Origin: Notamacropus eugenii
Lineage: Eukaryota > Chordata > Mammalia > Diprotodontia > Macropodidae
Assembly: GCF_028372415.1 (NCBI RefSeq)
Contig: NC_092876.1
Span: forward strand, 58,924,385 to 58,988,384
DNA: 64,000 nucleotides
Direction of reading: 5' to 3'
Part shown: in pieces, positions 13,301 to 20,760 of the stretch
How positions within the stretch are numbered: the first letter of the stretch is position 1
Layout: every line of letters starts with the position of its first letter
Notes under the pieces: generated by a model
Told to the model about the DNA's origin: nothing
The model's database searches: none
The model's input: only the letters and a program-made list of their open reading frames with translations
Translations under genes and position numbers: made by a program

Positions 13301-15317
13301 GCCCTGGTTTAAAATTGTGGCTTTGGTCTAAAACTTATGTCTCCTGAACTGCCTTACTGTTCTTAACTCCCTACACCCTACTGCTACAGAGAAACTCTCA
13401 CATCTCCAATATTCCTCCAACACCTGCTCTCACCTCTCCAAGATTCTCTGGTACATACTAATAAAGTTGCTTGTAAAATGACTTGAAGACATATTTTTTT
13501 ATATATAAAAAAAGAACTCTTCACCATAGGAAAAAAGTCAACTTCTTGGTCAAAGAGTACAGGGGCTTTCTGATCCCTGGCTTTGGATAACTTTAATCTA
13601 ACACTGTGACAGGAAGTTTACGGAAGGGTAGGAAAGAATGATTGGTGTTGTGTTGTAACCTAGACCCTATAAAAGGCATGTTGTCACTATGGTTACATTT
13701 CCATTGGGTGACTGTTAGTTATTAAATTATTTGGTCAGCTCTTGATTTAAACCTCAAGACCCTATTCTTGGGGAAGGGGAAGGCCTGTCCCAGGAAAGCA
13801 ATCTAATCATAACAGCAAAGGATTCAGAACCAGAAGGGCCCTGTTACAGATGAGGAAAATGAGGCCTGATGGCAAAACAACCTGCCCAGTATCACAAAGG
13901 TCCCAGAATAACAGCGTTTGGATTCCAACTCAGGTCCTCCAATTCCAAAGTGGTTCTTCTTAGCACTACCATCCTATTCACAGAGAAGAAAACCTCTAAA
14001 TGCCATCATGCTGCTCCACCTTACAAATGTTCAAGCCTTCCTGGAAATCAAGGTCCAGAATGATGTAGTCACTTCATTCTGACTCCAATCCTTGCTAGCT
14101 GGAGTGATCCTGAGCAAGTCACTGGAGACCATGGGCTTCAGCTTCCCTCATCAAGTTAAATGACTGTAATAACATTTGCTCTACTTATTTCAAAAGACAG
14201 TTATGAGGAAATTGCTCCGTAAACCTTAAGGTAATGTATACATGTGAACTGTTAATATCGCCCAAGGTCACGCTGCAGAGCAGGGAATTTCGACTCGCCA
14301 TCACACCAAGTCCTCCGACCTCCCAAAGGGCAGCCTCAGATCTATGGACCATAGATTCAGGTGTTGGAAAGGGCCTTAGGGACAAGGAAGCTTACGTCTA
14401 AAGAGGTCAAACGGCTGGCCCAAGGTCACACAAACAGTTAAGTGACAGAGGCAGGATTTGAATGCAGATCCCCTGACTCCCAAGCTGGTATTCCATCCAC
14501 TGGAGTGCGATGTAGACCCCCTCCCAAGGCCTCCCTCCTCTAGTTTCATGGTCACACCTTCAGGATGCCATAAATATATAAAGTAGGGGGTGGGGGGAGC
14601 CTCTTTCATGGACTGTCAAAGCCAGAAGGAACCTCAAGCACCCTTCAGCTCCCTCCTTTTACGGAGGAGGAAACTCTGGCTCAGGAGAAGTGACTTGCCC
14701 AAGGTCACCCAGAGGGTCAGTGGCAGAGGCTGGATTCCAACCCTGGCCTCCAGACCCCGACCTCGGCGCTGTTACCGCTCCTCGGACTCCAAGACGCGCC
14801 TCTCGCGGGGAAACCGAGGCATGGGCTCCTCGGCCAAGGTCCCAGGGCCGGGGAGGGCTGGTCCGGTCCAGGAGGAGGGAGGAGGGGGTCGGAGGGGCGG
14901 CGGCCGGAATGATGCAGCAGAATCTGCCCCCTCCCCCCGCCCGGCCCGGCTCCCGGTCCCCGCCCGGTACTACCTCTCGATGACTGAGGCCACCAGCTGC
15001 GGCAGCTCCTTCATCTCGAAGGCGGAGTAGGAGGCGGAGAGCAGCGGCCGGACCGCCACCTCCCAGCCCGGGGCGGCGGCCGGGGCTGAGGCCGCGACCG
15101 GAGCCGGGGCCGAGGCTGGGGCCGGCGGGGCCGGGGCCGGAACAGGGGCAGGGGCAGGGGCCGGGGCCGGGGTCGGGGTCGGGGTCGGGGCCGGGGTCGG
15201 GGCCGGGGCCGGCGCCGGGGCGGCAGGAGCCGCCCCCACCGCCGCCATGGCCGCCGTCCCCGCCGCCGCCACCACGGCCGCCGCCACCACAGCGTCTTCC
15301 CCGCCGCTCGTCGCCAT
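1..15317 (-). CDS. UBR4: UBR4 E3 ubiquitin ligase, 5' coding part (exons 1-11 of a much longer gene)
   Basis: Split gene. Coding exons, 5' to 3' on the minus strand: 14974-15317, 7019-7116, 5911-6014, 5537-5666, 5287-5426, 4827-4929, 4527-4668, 4273-4397, 2046-2170, 1658-1717, 1373-1563. They sum to 1562 nt, stay in one frame and give 520 residues with GT..AG junctions throughout. From about residue 84 the translation follows human UBR4 (p600, about 5,183 aa) closely. UBR4 is a cytosolic N-recognin that binds N-degrons through a UBR box and ubiquitinates substrates with a C-terminal hemi-RING module; both parts lie outside the window. The part seen is the N-terminal helical-repeat region, with no catalytic motif. 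The gene continues past the left edge. The N terminus is about 56 residues longer than human because of an Ala/Pro repeat. Identification is from memory of the human protein but is very secure. Confidence 0.97.
1373..1563 (-). CDS. UBR4: UBR4 exon 11 (last exon in window)
   Basis: 191 nt, residues 458-520 plus two bases. Starts HYQNFQLLGAWCLLNSLFLI and ends KEGVGSPKLGPGK plus GG, matching human up to GKGHQ. Acceptor TGACTCCAG, donor GTATGTAA. The next human exon (continuing HQGFGVL) is not found in the remaining 1372 bases, so it lies left of the window. Confidence 0.94.
1658..1717 (-). CDS. UBR4: UBR4 exon 10 (60-nt mini-exon)
   Basis: 60 nt, 20 in-frame codons, residues 438-457, reading LEIYEMIGQAISNSRRAGGE. 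It is phase 0 at both ends, so skipping it would keep the frame. Acceptor TCCGACAG, donor GTAGGAAG. Confidence 0.95.
2046..2170 (-). CDS. UBR4: UBR4 exon 9
   Basis: 125 nt, residues 396-437. Reads GVSVATCMAILHVGSTQQVR, then GSTSSKEEDYENDAATIVQKC. Small substitutions from human (SAQQ to STQQ, EDDYESD to EEDYEND). Acceptor TTGTTGCAG, donor GTAAGCC. Confidence 0.96.
2520..3300 (+). mobile_element. L2 LINE 3' region, interrupted by the hAT MITE
   Basis: Typical L2 3' text in order: the actives around TCAAATCAGATCATGTCA, the CCTTTTCC/ATTTCCCCCTCC block, and the terminal AGCTCCCTTGAGGGTAAGGACA. It lies in UBR4 intron 8 and resumes after the MITE at about 2856. Confidence 0.65.
2649..2845. mobile_element. 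Palindromic hAT MITE
   Basis: The two halves are inverted copies of each other along roughly 95 bp. The centre is an exact 11-bp inverted repeat (AGAACAAATCC at 2733-2743, GGATTTGTTCT at 2755-2765) with an 11-nt loop. Flanks carry a candidate 8-bp target duplication, CCTAGACC (2641-2648) and TCTAGACC (2846-2853), one mismatch. It has no coding capacity and was presumably mobilised in trans by a hAT transposase. It sits inside an L2 copy. Confidence 0.7.
4273..4397 (-). CDS. UBR4: UBR4 exon 8
   Basis: 125 nt, residues 354-395 plus one base. Reads FHSLVIDVTMALDTLSLPV, then NPARLQDVTVLSLSCLYA (Ser to Ala relative to human NPSRL). Acceptor TCTTATAG, donor GTGAGTAG. The following intron is 2.1 kb and carries an L2 copy split by a hAT MITE. 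Confidence 0.96.
4527..4668 (-). CDS. UBR4: UBR4 exon 7
   Basis: 142 nt, residues 307-353 plus two bases. Reads GGSEKLLRVCLNLPYFLRY, then NRFQDAVLANSFFIMPATV and VRNG, identical to human as recalled. Acceptor TGGTGCAG, donor GTAAGAGG. Confidence 0.96.
4827..4929 (-). CDS. UBR4: UBR4 exon 6
   Basis: 103 nt, residues 273-306 plus one base. Begins VEGESDDQSSTDQASA, an acidic and Ser-rich stretch, then KTKNVFIAQNVASLQEL. Only one or two residues differ from human. Acceptor CCCTTAG, donor GTAAGATC. Confidence 0.96.
5287..5426 (-). CDS. UBR4: UBR4 exon 5
   Basis: 140 nt, residues 226-272. Starts (V)EDQKELASLVSPELRQKEV and runs through NQLTSVFNPR. The last 11 residues (VATTSLTPAVQ) differ from human, marking a variable surface segment. 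Donor GTGAGATT; phase 0. Confidence 0.95.
5537..5666 (-). CDS. UBR4: UBR4 exon 4
   Basis: 130 nt, residues 183-225 plus one base. Reads KHLILLIKGLCTGCSRLDRT onward to QTVKTLSD, identical to human as recalled. Acceptor TTCTGCAG, donor GTAAGTG. The one-base overhang completes Val in exon 5. Confidence 0.96.
5911..6014 (-). CDS. UBR4: UBR4 exon 3
   Basis: 104 nt, residues 148-182. Reads (I)PRNQLQSVAAACKVLIEF through ENPDEACAVSQ, essentially identical to human. Acceptor TTTTTCAG, donor GTGAGAG; ends in phase 0. Confidence 0.96.
7019..7116 (-). CDS. UBR4: UBR4 exon 2
   Basis: 98 nt, residues 115-147. The translation contains EILHHDKQYEPFYSSFVAL and ends THYITTVCSL, matching human UBR4 after VASVIE. 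Acceptor TTTGCAG, donor GTAAGTAT. It is too short and too split by phase to show as a long open frame, and was found by following the protein. It is separated from exon 1 by a 7.86 kb intron. Confidence 0.96.
7915..8095 (+). repeat. Core-type SINE (MIR-like family)
   Basis: Contains the recognisable GAGCCTCAGTTTCCTTATCT and AAAATGAAAGGGTT segments, preceded by a GGATTCAAGTTC box. Typical of MIR/THER-like SINEs abundant in marsupials. Confidence 0.7.
8140..8345 (+). mobile_element. hAT (Charlie-like) fragment with internal tandem expansion
   Basis: Starts GGTTCTTAACCTAGGG and later carries the ATTCTGAGAAGGGG and AGACTGCCATAAAGGTCC blocks. The copy at 41690-41900 shows the same order and starts CAGGGGTTCTTAA. 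Inside, an 11-bp unit TTTCAATACAA is repeated three times at 8200-8232. Confidence 0.55.
10150..10345 (+). repeat. MIR3/THER-like SINE
   Basis: Reads TTTACAAAGCACTCTACAGA, then ATCTTATTTTAACCTCACA, a CAGATGAAGAAAATGG box, CAAACCCAGGCCTGC and GCACTCTATCCAC, the usual order of this family. Confidence 0.75.
11380..11560 (+). repeat. MIR-like SINE
   Basis: Contains CATTGGGGATCACCTAGTCC, a CAGATGAGGGTACCAGGACC box, CAAGGCCACACTGTTAATAG and GGATTTGAACCAGCTCC in canonical order. Confidence 0.7.
11975..12230 (+). repeat. RTE-mobilised marsupial SINE
   Basis: Begins TGTTGTTCAGTTGTTTCAC, then CTGACCCCATTTGGGTTTTC, GGTTTGCCATTTCCTTCTCC, the CAGATGAGAAAACTGAAGC core and CACTCTATCTACTGAACC. This arrangement is characteristic of an abundant marsupial SINE and is one basis for the taxon call. 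Confidence 0.75.
12330..12640 (+). repeat. Two adjoining SINE pieces
   Basis: A MIR-like piece (TCATTTTACAGAAAAGGAAACTGAG) is followed from about 12450 by a second SINE with AGAGCCCTGGACTGGGACTG, TCTCAGTTTTCTCATC and a tail that ends in TTCTAGTTG. Confidence 0.6.
13800..14760 (+). repeat. Cluster of MIR-like SINE fragments up to the CpG island
   Basis: At least four fragments, each with the AAGGTCAC box and a GGATTTGAA or GGATTCCAA box: near 13840-13990, 14045-14160, 14390-14510 and 14630-14760. They reach to within about 200 bp of UBR4 exon 1. Confidence 0.6.
14974..15317 (-). CDS. UBR4: UBR4 exon 1 (start codon, Ala/Pro repeat, conserved GWEVAVRPLL block)
   Basis: Encodes residues 1-114 plus two bases. 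The start at 15315-15317 is chosen because the protein begins MATSGGE as in human and the context is strong (A at -3, G at +4). Residues 8-30 are Ala/Val rich, 31-83 are an Ala-Pro/Thr-Pro repeat, and 84-114 (GWEVAVRPLLSASYSAFEMK and onward) match human. Human exon 1 is about 58 codons, so this one is nearly doubled. The donor is AG|GTAGTA. The frame stays open upstream for 58 codons to another ATG at 15489-15491, which sits in promoter sequence and is not preferred. Confidence 0.93.
15069..15227 (-). repeat. GC-rich coding minisatellite encoding Ala-Pro/Thr-Pro repeat in UBR4
   Basis: The plus strand is dominated by GGGGCC and GGGGTC units with GGGGCA variants, clearest at 15140-15215. On the coding strand they alternate Ala or Thr with Pro at residues 31-83. 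The G-runs on the plus strand could form G-quadruplexes. The repeat is imperfect and keeps the reading frame. Confidence 0.85.
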
Positions 15318-15320
15318 CTT
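15312..15320 (-). promoter_or_regulatory. YY1-like motif overlapping the UBR4 start codon
   Basis: The minus strand reads AAGATGGCG, the YY1 core that often overlaps initiation codons in CpG-island genes. The ATG inside it is the UBR4 start. It serves both as Kozak context and as a possible downstream promoter element. Confidence 0.4.
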
Positions 15321-15385
15321 CCTTCTCACGACTGCGCCTCCTCCGGGGGCTTGCCACCGGCCCAGCGCCGCCTCCCGGGAGGGGG

Positions 15386-15399
15386 CGGAAGTGACGTAA
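15386..15399. promoter_or_regulatory. Composite ETS-CRE element
   Basis: CGGAAGTGACGTAA combines an ETS core (CGGAAGT) with a CRE-like half (TGACGTAA), about 70 bp upstream of the UBR4 start codon. Such composites are common in vertebrate CpG-island core promoters. Binding is inferred. Confidence 0.55.
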
Positions 15400-15493
15400 G
15401 TCTCCGCGTCAGCCGGCGCGACGCGACCCGACGTGAGCAGTGAGACGAAAAAGCCCGAGGGACGAAGAGACAGCCTCTTCCCGGCCCTCAACG

Positions 15494-15575
15494 ATTGGCG
15501 AACGGCTCGGGAGGTGGCTGCGCCTGCGCAGTACGCTCCGAACGACGTCCTGGGGCGGAGGTTGTTTTTGATTGG
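15494..15575 (-). promoter_or_regulatory. Two CCAAT boxes on the minus strand with GC box and NRF1-like site between
   Basis: ATTGG at 15494-15498 and 15571-15575 reads CCAAT on the UBR4 strand. Between them are TGCGCCTGCGCA (15519-15530, NRF1-like palindrome) and GGGGCGG (15552-15558, Sp-type GC box). A second NRF1-like match is at 15600-15611. The order and orientation fit a UBR4 proximal promoter. Assignments are motif-based only. Confidence 0.5.
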
Positions 15576-15657
15576 GGGAGGGAAGGCCGCACCGCCTACT
15601 GCGCCTGCGCCTCGCCCGGAACCTCCGCGACCCCTCGGTGTGGGGAGCTCGCTCGGC

Positions 15658-15707
15658 GTAAGTATCCGAGGGCCGCGTCCGGGGAATGTCAGGGACCGGG
15701 TGAGTAT
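15658..15707 (+). promoter_or_regulatory. Two strong plus-strand splice-donor sequences upstream of UBR4
   Basis: GTAAGTAT at 15658-15665 and GTGAGTAT at 15700-15707 are near-consensus U1 sites on the strand opposite UBR4, inside the CpG island. They would suit the first exon of a divergent non-coding transcript. No protein is indicated. Confidence 0.35.
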
Positions 15708-15984
15708 GTGACAGAGGTAATCCCGGGGCTGTGAGGCCGAGTTCCTTTTTAACCGAAGAGATGACAGGCCCAGCGAGGATGAGGGACACCCCGAGGTCCG
15801 CCTGCGAGAACCGCGACCTCCCTTCTCCTTCCGTCCGGGCCCGCTGGGCAGCCGAGGCGGGGCCCACCCCCGGCCCCGGCGTTCTTTCCCTCCGCTCCCT
15901 CGGTCAGCGAGCGCCCACTGGGCACGGAGCTAGGCGCTGGAGACGCCGAGGAGGGTGAGAGAGGCCCTGCGCTCGAGGGAGTGT

Positions 15985-16145
15985 GCGAATGTAGATATGT
16001 AAATGTGGCTGTGAAAGTCCGTATGCAACTATGCGCACCTATGTGTGTCAGCTGTGTGTGTACTTGTACATATGTGTGTATGTGTGCACGTATGTGTATA
16101 TGTGTGTATATATGTATACATGTATGCGCGCGTGTGTGTACGGAT
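15985..16145 (+). repeat. TG-rich alternating purine-pyrimidine tract
   Basis: About 160 bp dominated by TGTGTG, ATGTAT, GTGCAC and CGCGCG steps, directly downstream (plus sense) of the CpG island. Imperfect (TG)n microsatellite with TA and CG interruptions. Confidence 0.8.
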
Positions 16146-16539
16146 AGTGAACTAGAGGTAATTAGCACTCGCTGGCTTTGGGGGAATCAGGGAAAGCTCT
16201 TCACGAATGCCTCTGCTCAGTGGATTCCTCGGGACAAAACTGGGAAGCCAGGCGAGCTCCGCGTTCCCTCTTTGCTGGAAATCCTCTTAGGAGCAAGACT
16301 CCTGTGTTGCCATGAAGACGCAAAGGGTAAGGAACTGCCCAGTTTAGGGTAATCCTTTGTGAGCCTGAACTGCCCAGTGTGGCAGACTACTGTGACCAAT
16401 AGGAGAGGCTTCCTGTGAGAAGGAGAACCTGAAGGAACAGCTGGACCAGTTCCGTTTGAGAAAAACAAACATTGATTAAACGCTAAGGACCAGGCTACAA
16501 GGATTTAAATAGAAACAGCCCCGGCCCTCAGGGAATTTT

Positions 16540-17340
16540 TATTTTGTTAGAGGAATCAACCTGAACACAGAGAAAGTACATAATGAGTATTTTCTTGGGA
16601 GAGAATACTAGCAGATAAGGTGATCAAGAGAAAACAGCCTTATAGAGGAGGTGGTGCTTTGAGCTGAGCTTTTAATCATCCCATCAGTAATTATTTATTT
16701 TAGTCATTAGCCATTATTATTTAGTCATTCCATCAATAATTATTTCATCATTTATTAAAAGCCTGTTGTGTGCCGGGTACTTGCTAAGTAAGCTCTGGAG
16801 ATAGATAAGGCAAGCAGTGGGATGCTAGGGATTCTAAAGGGTAAAAGTGTGGAGGGAGTGAAATCCCTGGTGGACAGCTAGCTTATCCAGAAATACATGG
16901 AGGGAGGGCTAGAAATGGAATGTCAGTTGAGGACAATCTCATCCAAGGCAGTTTGGCTGAAATGTAGAGTTTGAGAAGAGTAAGAATGGCACCTAAGCAG
17001 TTTAGAGCCTCATTGTGAAGAACTTTCAAATCCAAACAAAAATTTCCTTTCATCTGAGGGGTAAGAGACTACCACTGGAGCTTCTACAGCAAGGGGATGA
17101 CGTAGTCGGACCTCTGTTTTAGTAACATCAGTTTGGCAGCTGTAGAATAGATGATTTAGAAGGGAAGAATGCCTGCTGTTGCAGTAGTCCAAGCCAGAAA
17201 TAATGAAAACCTAAATTAGGGTGATGTCTGTGTTAGCAAAGAGAAAGGGAAAGATACAAGATATATTTTGAAGGTAGAATTGATAATATGAGGGAAAGTG
17301 GAGAGTTGCAGATGACTTGAAAGCCTTATACCTGAGTGAC
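16540..17340 (+). repeat. Ancient mammalian mid-repetitive element
   Basis: Shows blocks such as CTTTTAATCATC, CACTGGAGCTTCTACAGC, GGGGATGACGTAGTCGGACC, TCAGTTTGGCAGCTG and TTGCAGTAGTCCAAGC in the order known for a common old mammalian repeat. A second copy with matching blocks is at about 22960-23270. I do not assign a family name. Confidence 0.5.
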
Positions 17341-17344
17341 TAGA

Positions 17345-18355
17345 AGAATGGTGCCTTCAACAGAAACAGAATGGACAGTTTTGATCACATAAAATTAAAA
17401 AGGTTTGTATTAATAGAACCAATGCAGCTGAAATTAGGTGAGAAGTGGGAAATTGGTAAAAAAAAAAAAATCTTAGCAGCAAGTTTTTCTGATAAAGGTC
17501 TCATTTCTGAGGTATATAGACAATCGATTCAAATTTATAAGAATAAGAGCCCTTTCCCAGTTGATAAATTGTCAAAGGTTAAATGGTCAAAAACTGCCTG
17601 TGATTTAAATGCAAATTAAAACAACTCTAAAGTACCACTTCACACTCATCAGAATAGCGAGATTGGCCAAAAAAAGGAAAGTGACAAATATTAGAGGACT
17701 GTGGGAAAAGAGATATATTAATACCCTGTTAATGACACTGTGAACCGGCCTGACCATTCTGGAAAGCAACAGCAACCCTTTGACTTGGCAATACTGCTGC
17801 TAGGTCTATACCCCCAAAGAAATCAAATAAAGAGGAAAAGGACCTATATGTACAAAAATATTTATTGTAGAATTAGAAACTGATGAGGAGGGGCCAGTGA
17901 GTACCTATCAGTTGAGGAATGGTTAAACAAGTTTTGGTAAATTTTTATTGTGCTTTAAGAAATGATGAAGGGGATAGTTTTAGAAAAACCTGAGAAGACT
18001 TGTATGAACTGATACAAAGCAAAGGGAGCATAAAAATGGGAACAATTTATACAATAACAACCATATTATAAATAAATACAACTTTGAAGGATTTGAGATT
18101 TCTTAGCAACACAATGGAACCAATCACAGAGCCAAAGATTTCATGATGAAATATCTTCCACAGAGAGGGTTGATGAACTCTTGACTGCAAATTGTAGCTT
18201 TTGGGGGGAGGGGGCTGATAGTTAATATGGGAATTTGTTTTGCTTAACTATACATATTTGTAAAGAGTTTCGTTTTCTCGATGGGTAGGGGAAGGAAAGT
18301 CAGGGGAGAGAATGTGAAACTGAAAAGAAATTTGGATTTTAAAAAAACTGTCAGT
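17345..18355 (+). mobile_element. 5'-truncated marsupial L1, sense
   Basis: Degenerate ORF2 C-terminal sequence followed by the 3' end: CAAATTAAAACAACTCTAAA, GGACCTATATGTAC, TTGAGGAATGGTTAAACAAG, AAACCTGAGAAGACTTGTATG, ending near a short A-rich tail about 18340. Many frameshifts and stops; not functional. Confidence 0.75.
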
Positions 18356-19454
18356 TATTAATAGAAGTCACTGGTTTATGGCCAGTTGTTATGAGTAAAA
18401 AATTATGAAAATTGGCCTTCATTTGAAAGAAGGGACCCAATACAAGAGAATCTGATTTCTGATAGCTGCAGGACCTCTTGATTATGGGCCACAGAACCCA
18501 AGCAAGAGATCTTTACCTATACTTGAAGCCAGAAAACTACACAGAACCTGTTGAAAAAGAAAACCATTTGGAAAAGTAAAGACTCAGAGAATCAGAGATC
18601 ACAGCAGCTGATGATGGAATACTCCTAACAAGGGACAGCCAACAAAACAGACCTTTAGCAAAAGGCTGATGGCTTAGTTTGAATGGGTCATCATGCTGGA
18701 TTCCAGGAAATGAAGCCAAGGACACAAGTCACCAAAGATCCCTGAAACAGTAAGCCTCAAATCATTATGGATCCCTTCCACCTGGACTCAGGATTTCTTA
18801 CAGGAACAATGGTGAAATTGAAAATGTAGCATGCCCTAGTGTATTGGTATATAAAAAGTGACCATTATTATATTCATGTTATAAGAGACATTTGAGGGAA
18901 ATATCTCGCCAACCTATGAAAGGGCAAGTATTTGGCAAACTGATAGACAGGGACCATCTATCCACATTTGGGATATGTCAGAATAAGCCTGAAGTTTCCT
19001 AAGGAAATTCTTCGCTTCAAAGAGGGTTACCATGGCCTTGTTATATTCAAACCCAACATCCCTTTCTAGAGCATCAGCATTGATTGAACCCAGTTCCACT
19101 TTATTCAGAGTATTAATGGGAGACTTCAAGCACCAAGCTGGGACTTAATACCTGAACATCTTGACCATCTATACACCTTGTGCATAAAAAAATGAAAGAA
19201 TCAGTTGGAGTGCAACTGGAGAACAGGCATGTTCTTATCTGGGGTATGTCTCAGGAGTATCCATCTCACAGAATTTATTTCACTCTTAACCTTTCGGTGA
19301 GTGAATTTTATGTAATTGGTTGCCTGTGCACAAATAAGTTTTTGGTTTTGAAGTGAGCCATCACTTAAGGGAAATATCTAACAGAATAAACTTAAAATCT
19401 ATCATGGGTTCATAAGATGATAGATATAGAACAGAAAGCATCCTAAAAATTTTT

Positions 19455-19600
19455 TAGTATAACACACACCTCCATTTTATAGATGAAGAAACTGAGGCCC
19501 ACAGGTACTAAGTGATTTACCCAAGTTCATACAGATAGTAAACATCAGCATTAGAATTTGCACCCAGGTCTTCTGACTCCAGAGTTCTAAAAATGGAAGG
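19455..19600 (+). repeat. MIR-like SINE
   Basis: Contains CCTCCATTTTATAGATGAAG, AAACTGAGGCCCACAGG, CAAGTTCATACAGATAG and CACCCAGGTCTTCTGACTCC. Confidence 0.75.
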
Positions 19601-20214
19601 TGTACTTCTTAAAGAGACATAACTTACAAACAAGTTAGTAATACGAATATTTTTAGTCATTTAATGATTTTTATTACAAATGACACCAACAAGTGAATGA
19701 ATTCTGAATAACAGTAGCATCTATTTACATTTGTGTTAAAATAATATTCATTTGAAATAGCAGTTGCCTCTTCTGACCTGTGTACTTATTTTTCATGATT
19801 TATTATCAACAATATTAATAACAATACAATAAATTAAATTTGCTTTGCAGATTATTTTTAAAACACTATATTTAATATCCAGTGTGGAACAACAATCCAC
19901 TGGCCTGTGTTTTGATCATTGCTAAATTTGATACTGCCTGCAGTCACATGGAAGTAGAGCAGAGTTTGAGACTCCAAGCAGATAGGATATCAACAGCTTG
20001 TGTAAACCTTGTTTTGTTGAACCCTCTTTGCTTTGGTTTTTCTCTCATCGCTGCCAACAAGGATAGATAGCTGATGAAAGTCTGGGAGGAATGATGAAAG
20101 CCAATATAAGAGAATAAATCTACAGGACTCAAATTTATTGCCCATAAGGTGGGTAGTGTCGAGACTACGAGATAAGTTGAAGCACTAACTGATTTCACAC
20201 ATGAACGGATGAAT

Positions 20215-20760
20215 AAATAAAAAGTGTTTATTAAGTGCTTATATTCCAAGCATGGTGCTAAGCACTGGAACTAGAAAAAGAGATTTGAGTCCCTGCTCAC
20301 GCTCCTACTGGGAAAGAAAACACAGAAAGCGCCTGCAATGTTTTCCCTCTTCATCTCTAATTTCTGTCTCTAGCCATGGCTAGAACAAGCAGTGGAAGGG
20401 GGTCACCACTGTTTCATACTATTCATTATGTTGTCAGCTTCTCAAGGGCAGGCACTGTCTTGTCTTTCTTTGTCTTAGCATAGTGCCTGGGAAAGGATTG
20501 GCAGTTATATGTGCCAGGCTCTTTTTACAAATATCATTTGATCCTCATAATTCCGCAAGGTAGGTACTATTTAACAGTAGAGGGAACTGAGACAAACAGG
20601 TGAAATGACTTACTCAGGTTCGCACAACTAATAAATGTCTGAGGCTAGATATGAATTTGGGTCTTCCTGACTCCAGACCCAATTCTCTATCCACTGTGCC
20701 ACCATCTGCCTCACAGCAACTAGCACGTGCCTGGCACATAGTAGGCGCTTAATGTGTATT
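20215..20760 (+). repeat. SINE cluster (MIR-like family)
   Basis: An isolated 5' piece (GTTTATTAAGTGCTTATATT, GGTGCTAAGCACTGG) at 20220-20300 and a fuller copy at 20510-20740 with ATTTGATCCTCATAATTCC, the TGACTTACTCAGGTTCGCAC box and TCTCTATCCACTGTGCCACC. Confidence 0.7.

Larger units (their letters stand above)
7117..14973. other. UBR4 intron 1
   Basis: 7.86 kb without an exon I can support. Contains SINE copies (7915-8095, 10150-10345, 11380-11560, 11975-12230, 12330-12640, 13800-14120, 14245-14760) and a hAT-derived piece (8140-8345). No conserved protein-like frame was seen; the short frames inside are chance or repeat derived. Confidence 0.75.
14745..15960. promoter_or_regulatory. UBR4: CpG island promoter of UBR4
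   Basis: GC- and CpG-rich block unlike the AT-rich surroundings, covering UBR4 exon 1 and about 650 bp upstream. No TATA box is evident, which fits a housekeeping gene with dispersed initiation. Transcription should start somewhere around 15330-15450 on the minus strand; the exact site cannot be read from sequence. Separate entries list factor-site matches. Confidence 0.85.

Noticed and set aside
14659..15357. 232-codon minus-strand frame over the UBR4 promoter and exon 1
   Set aside because: Gly/Pro/Arg-rich translation is the out-of-frame shadow of the GC-rich repeat; the UBR4 frame (MATSGGE start) in the same region matches a known protein.
15409..15867. 152-codon minus-strand and overlapping plus-strand frames in the CpG island
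   Set aside because: Arg/Pro/Ser-rich, no family resemblance; open frames are expected by chance in stop-poor GC-rich DNA.
15981..16352. 123-codon plus-strand frame starting MCECRYVNVAVK
   Set aside because: Cys/Val/Met-rich translation is produced by the TG repeat; no homologue recognised.
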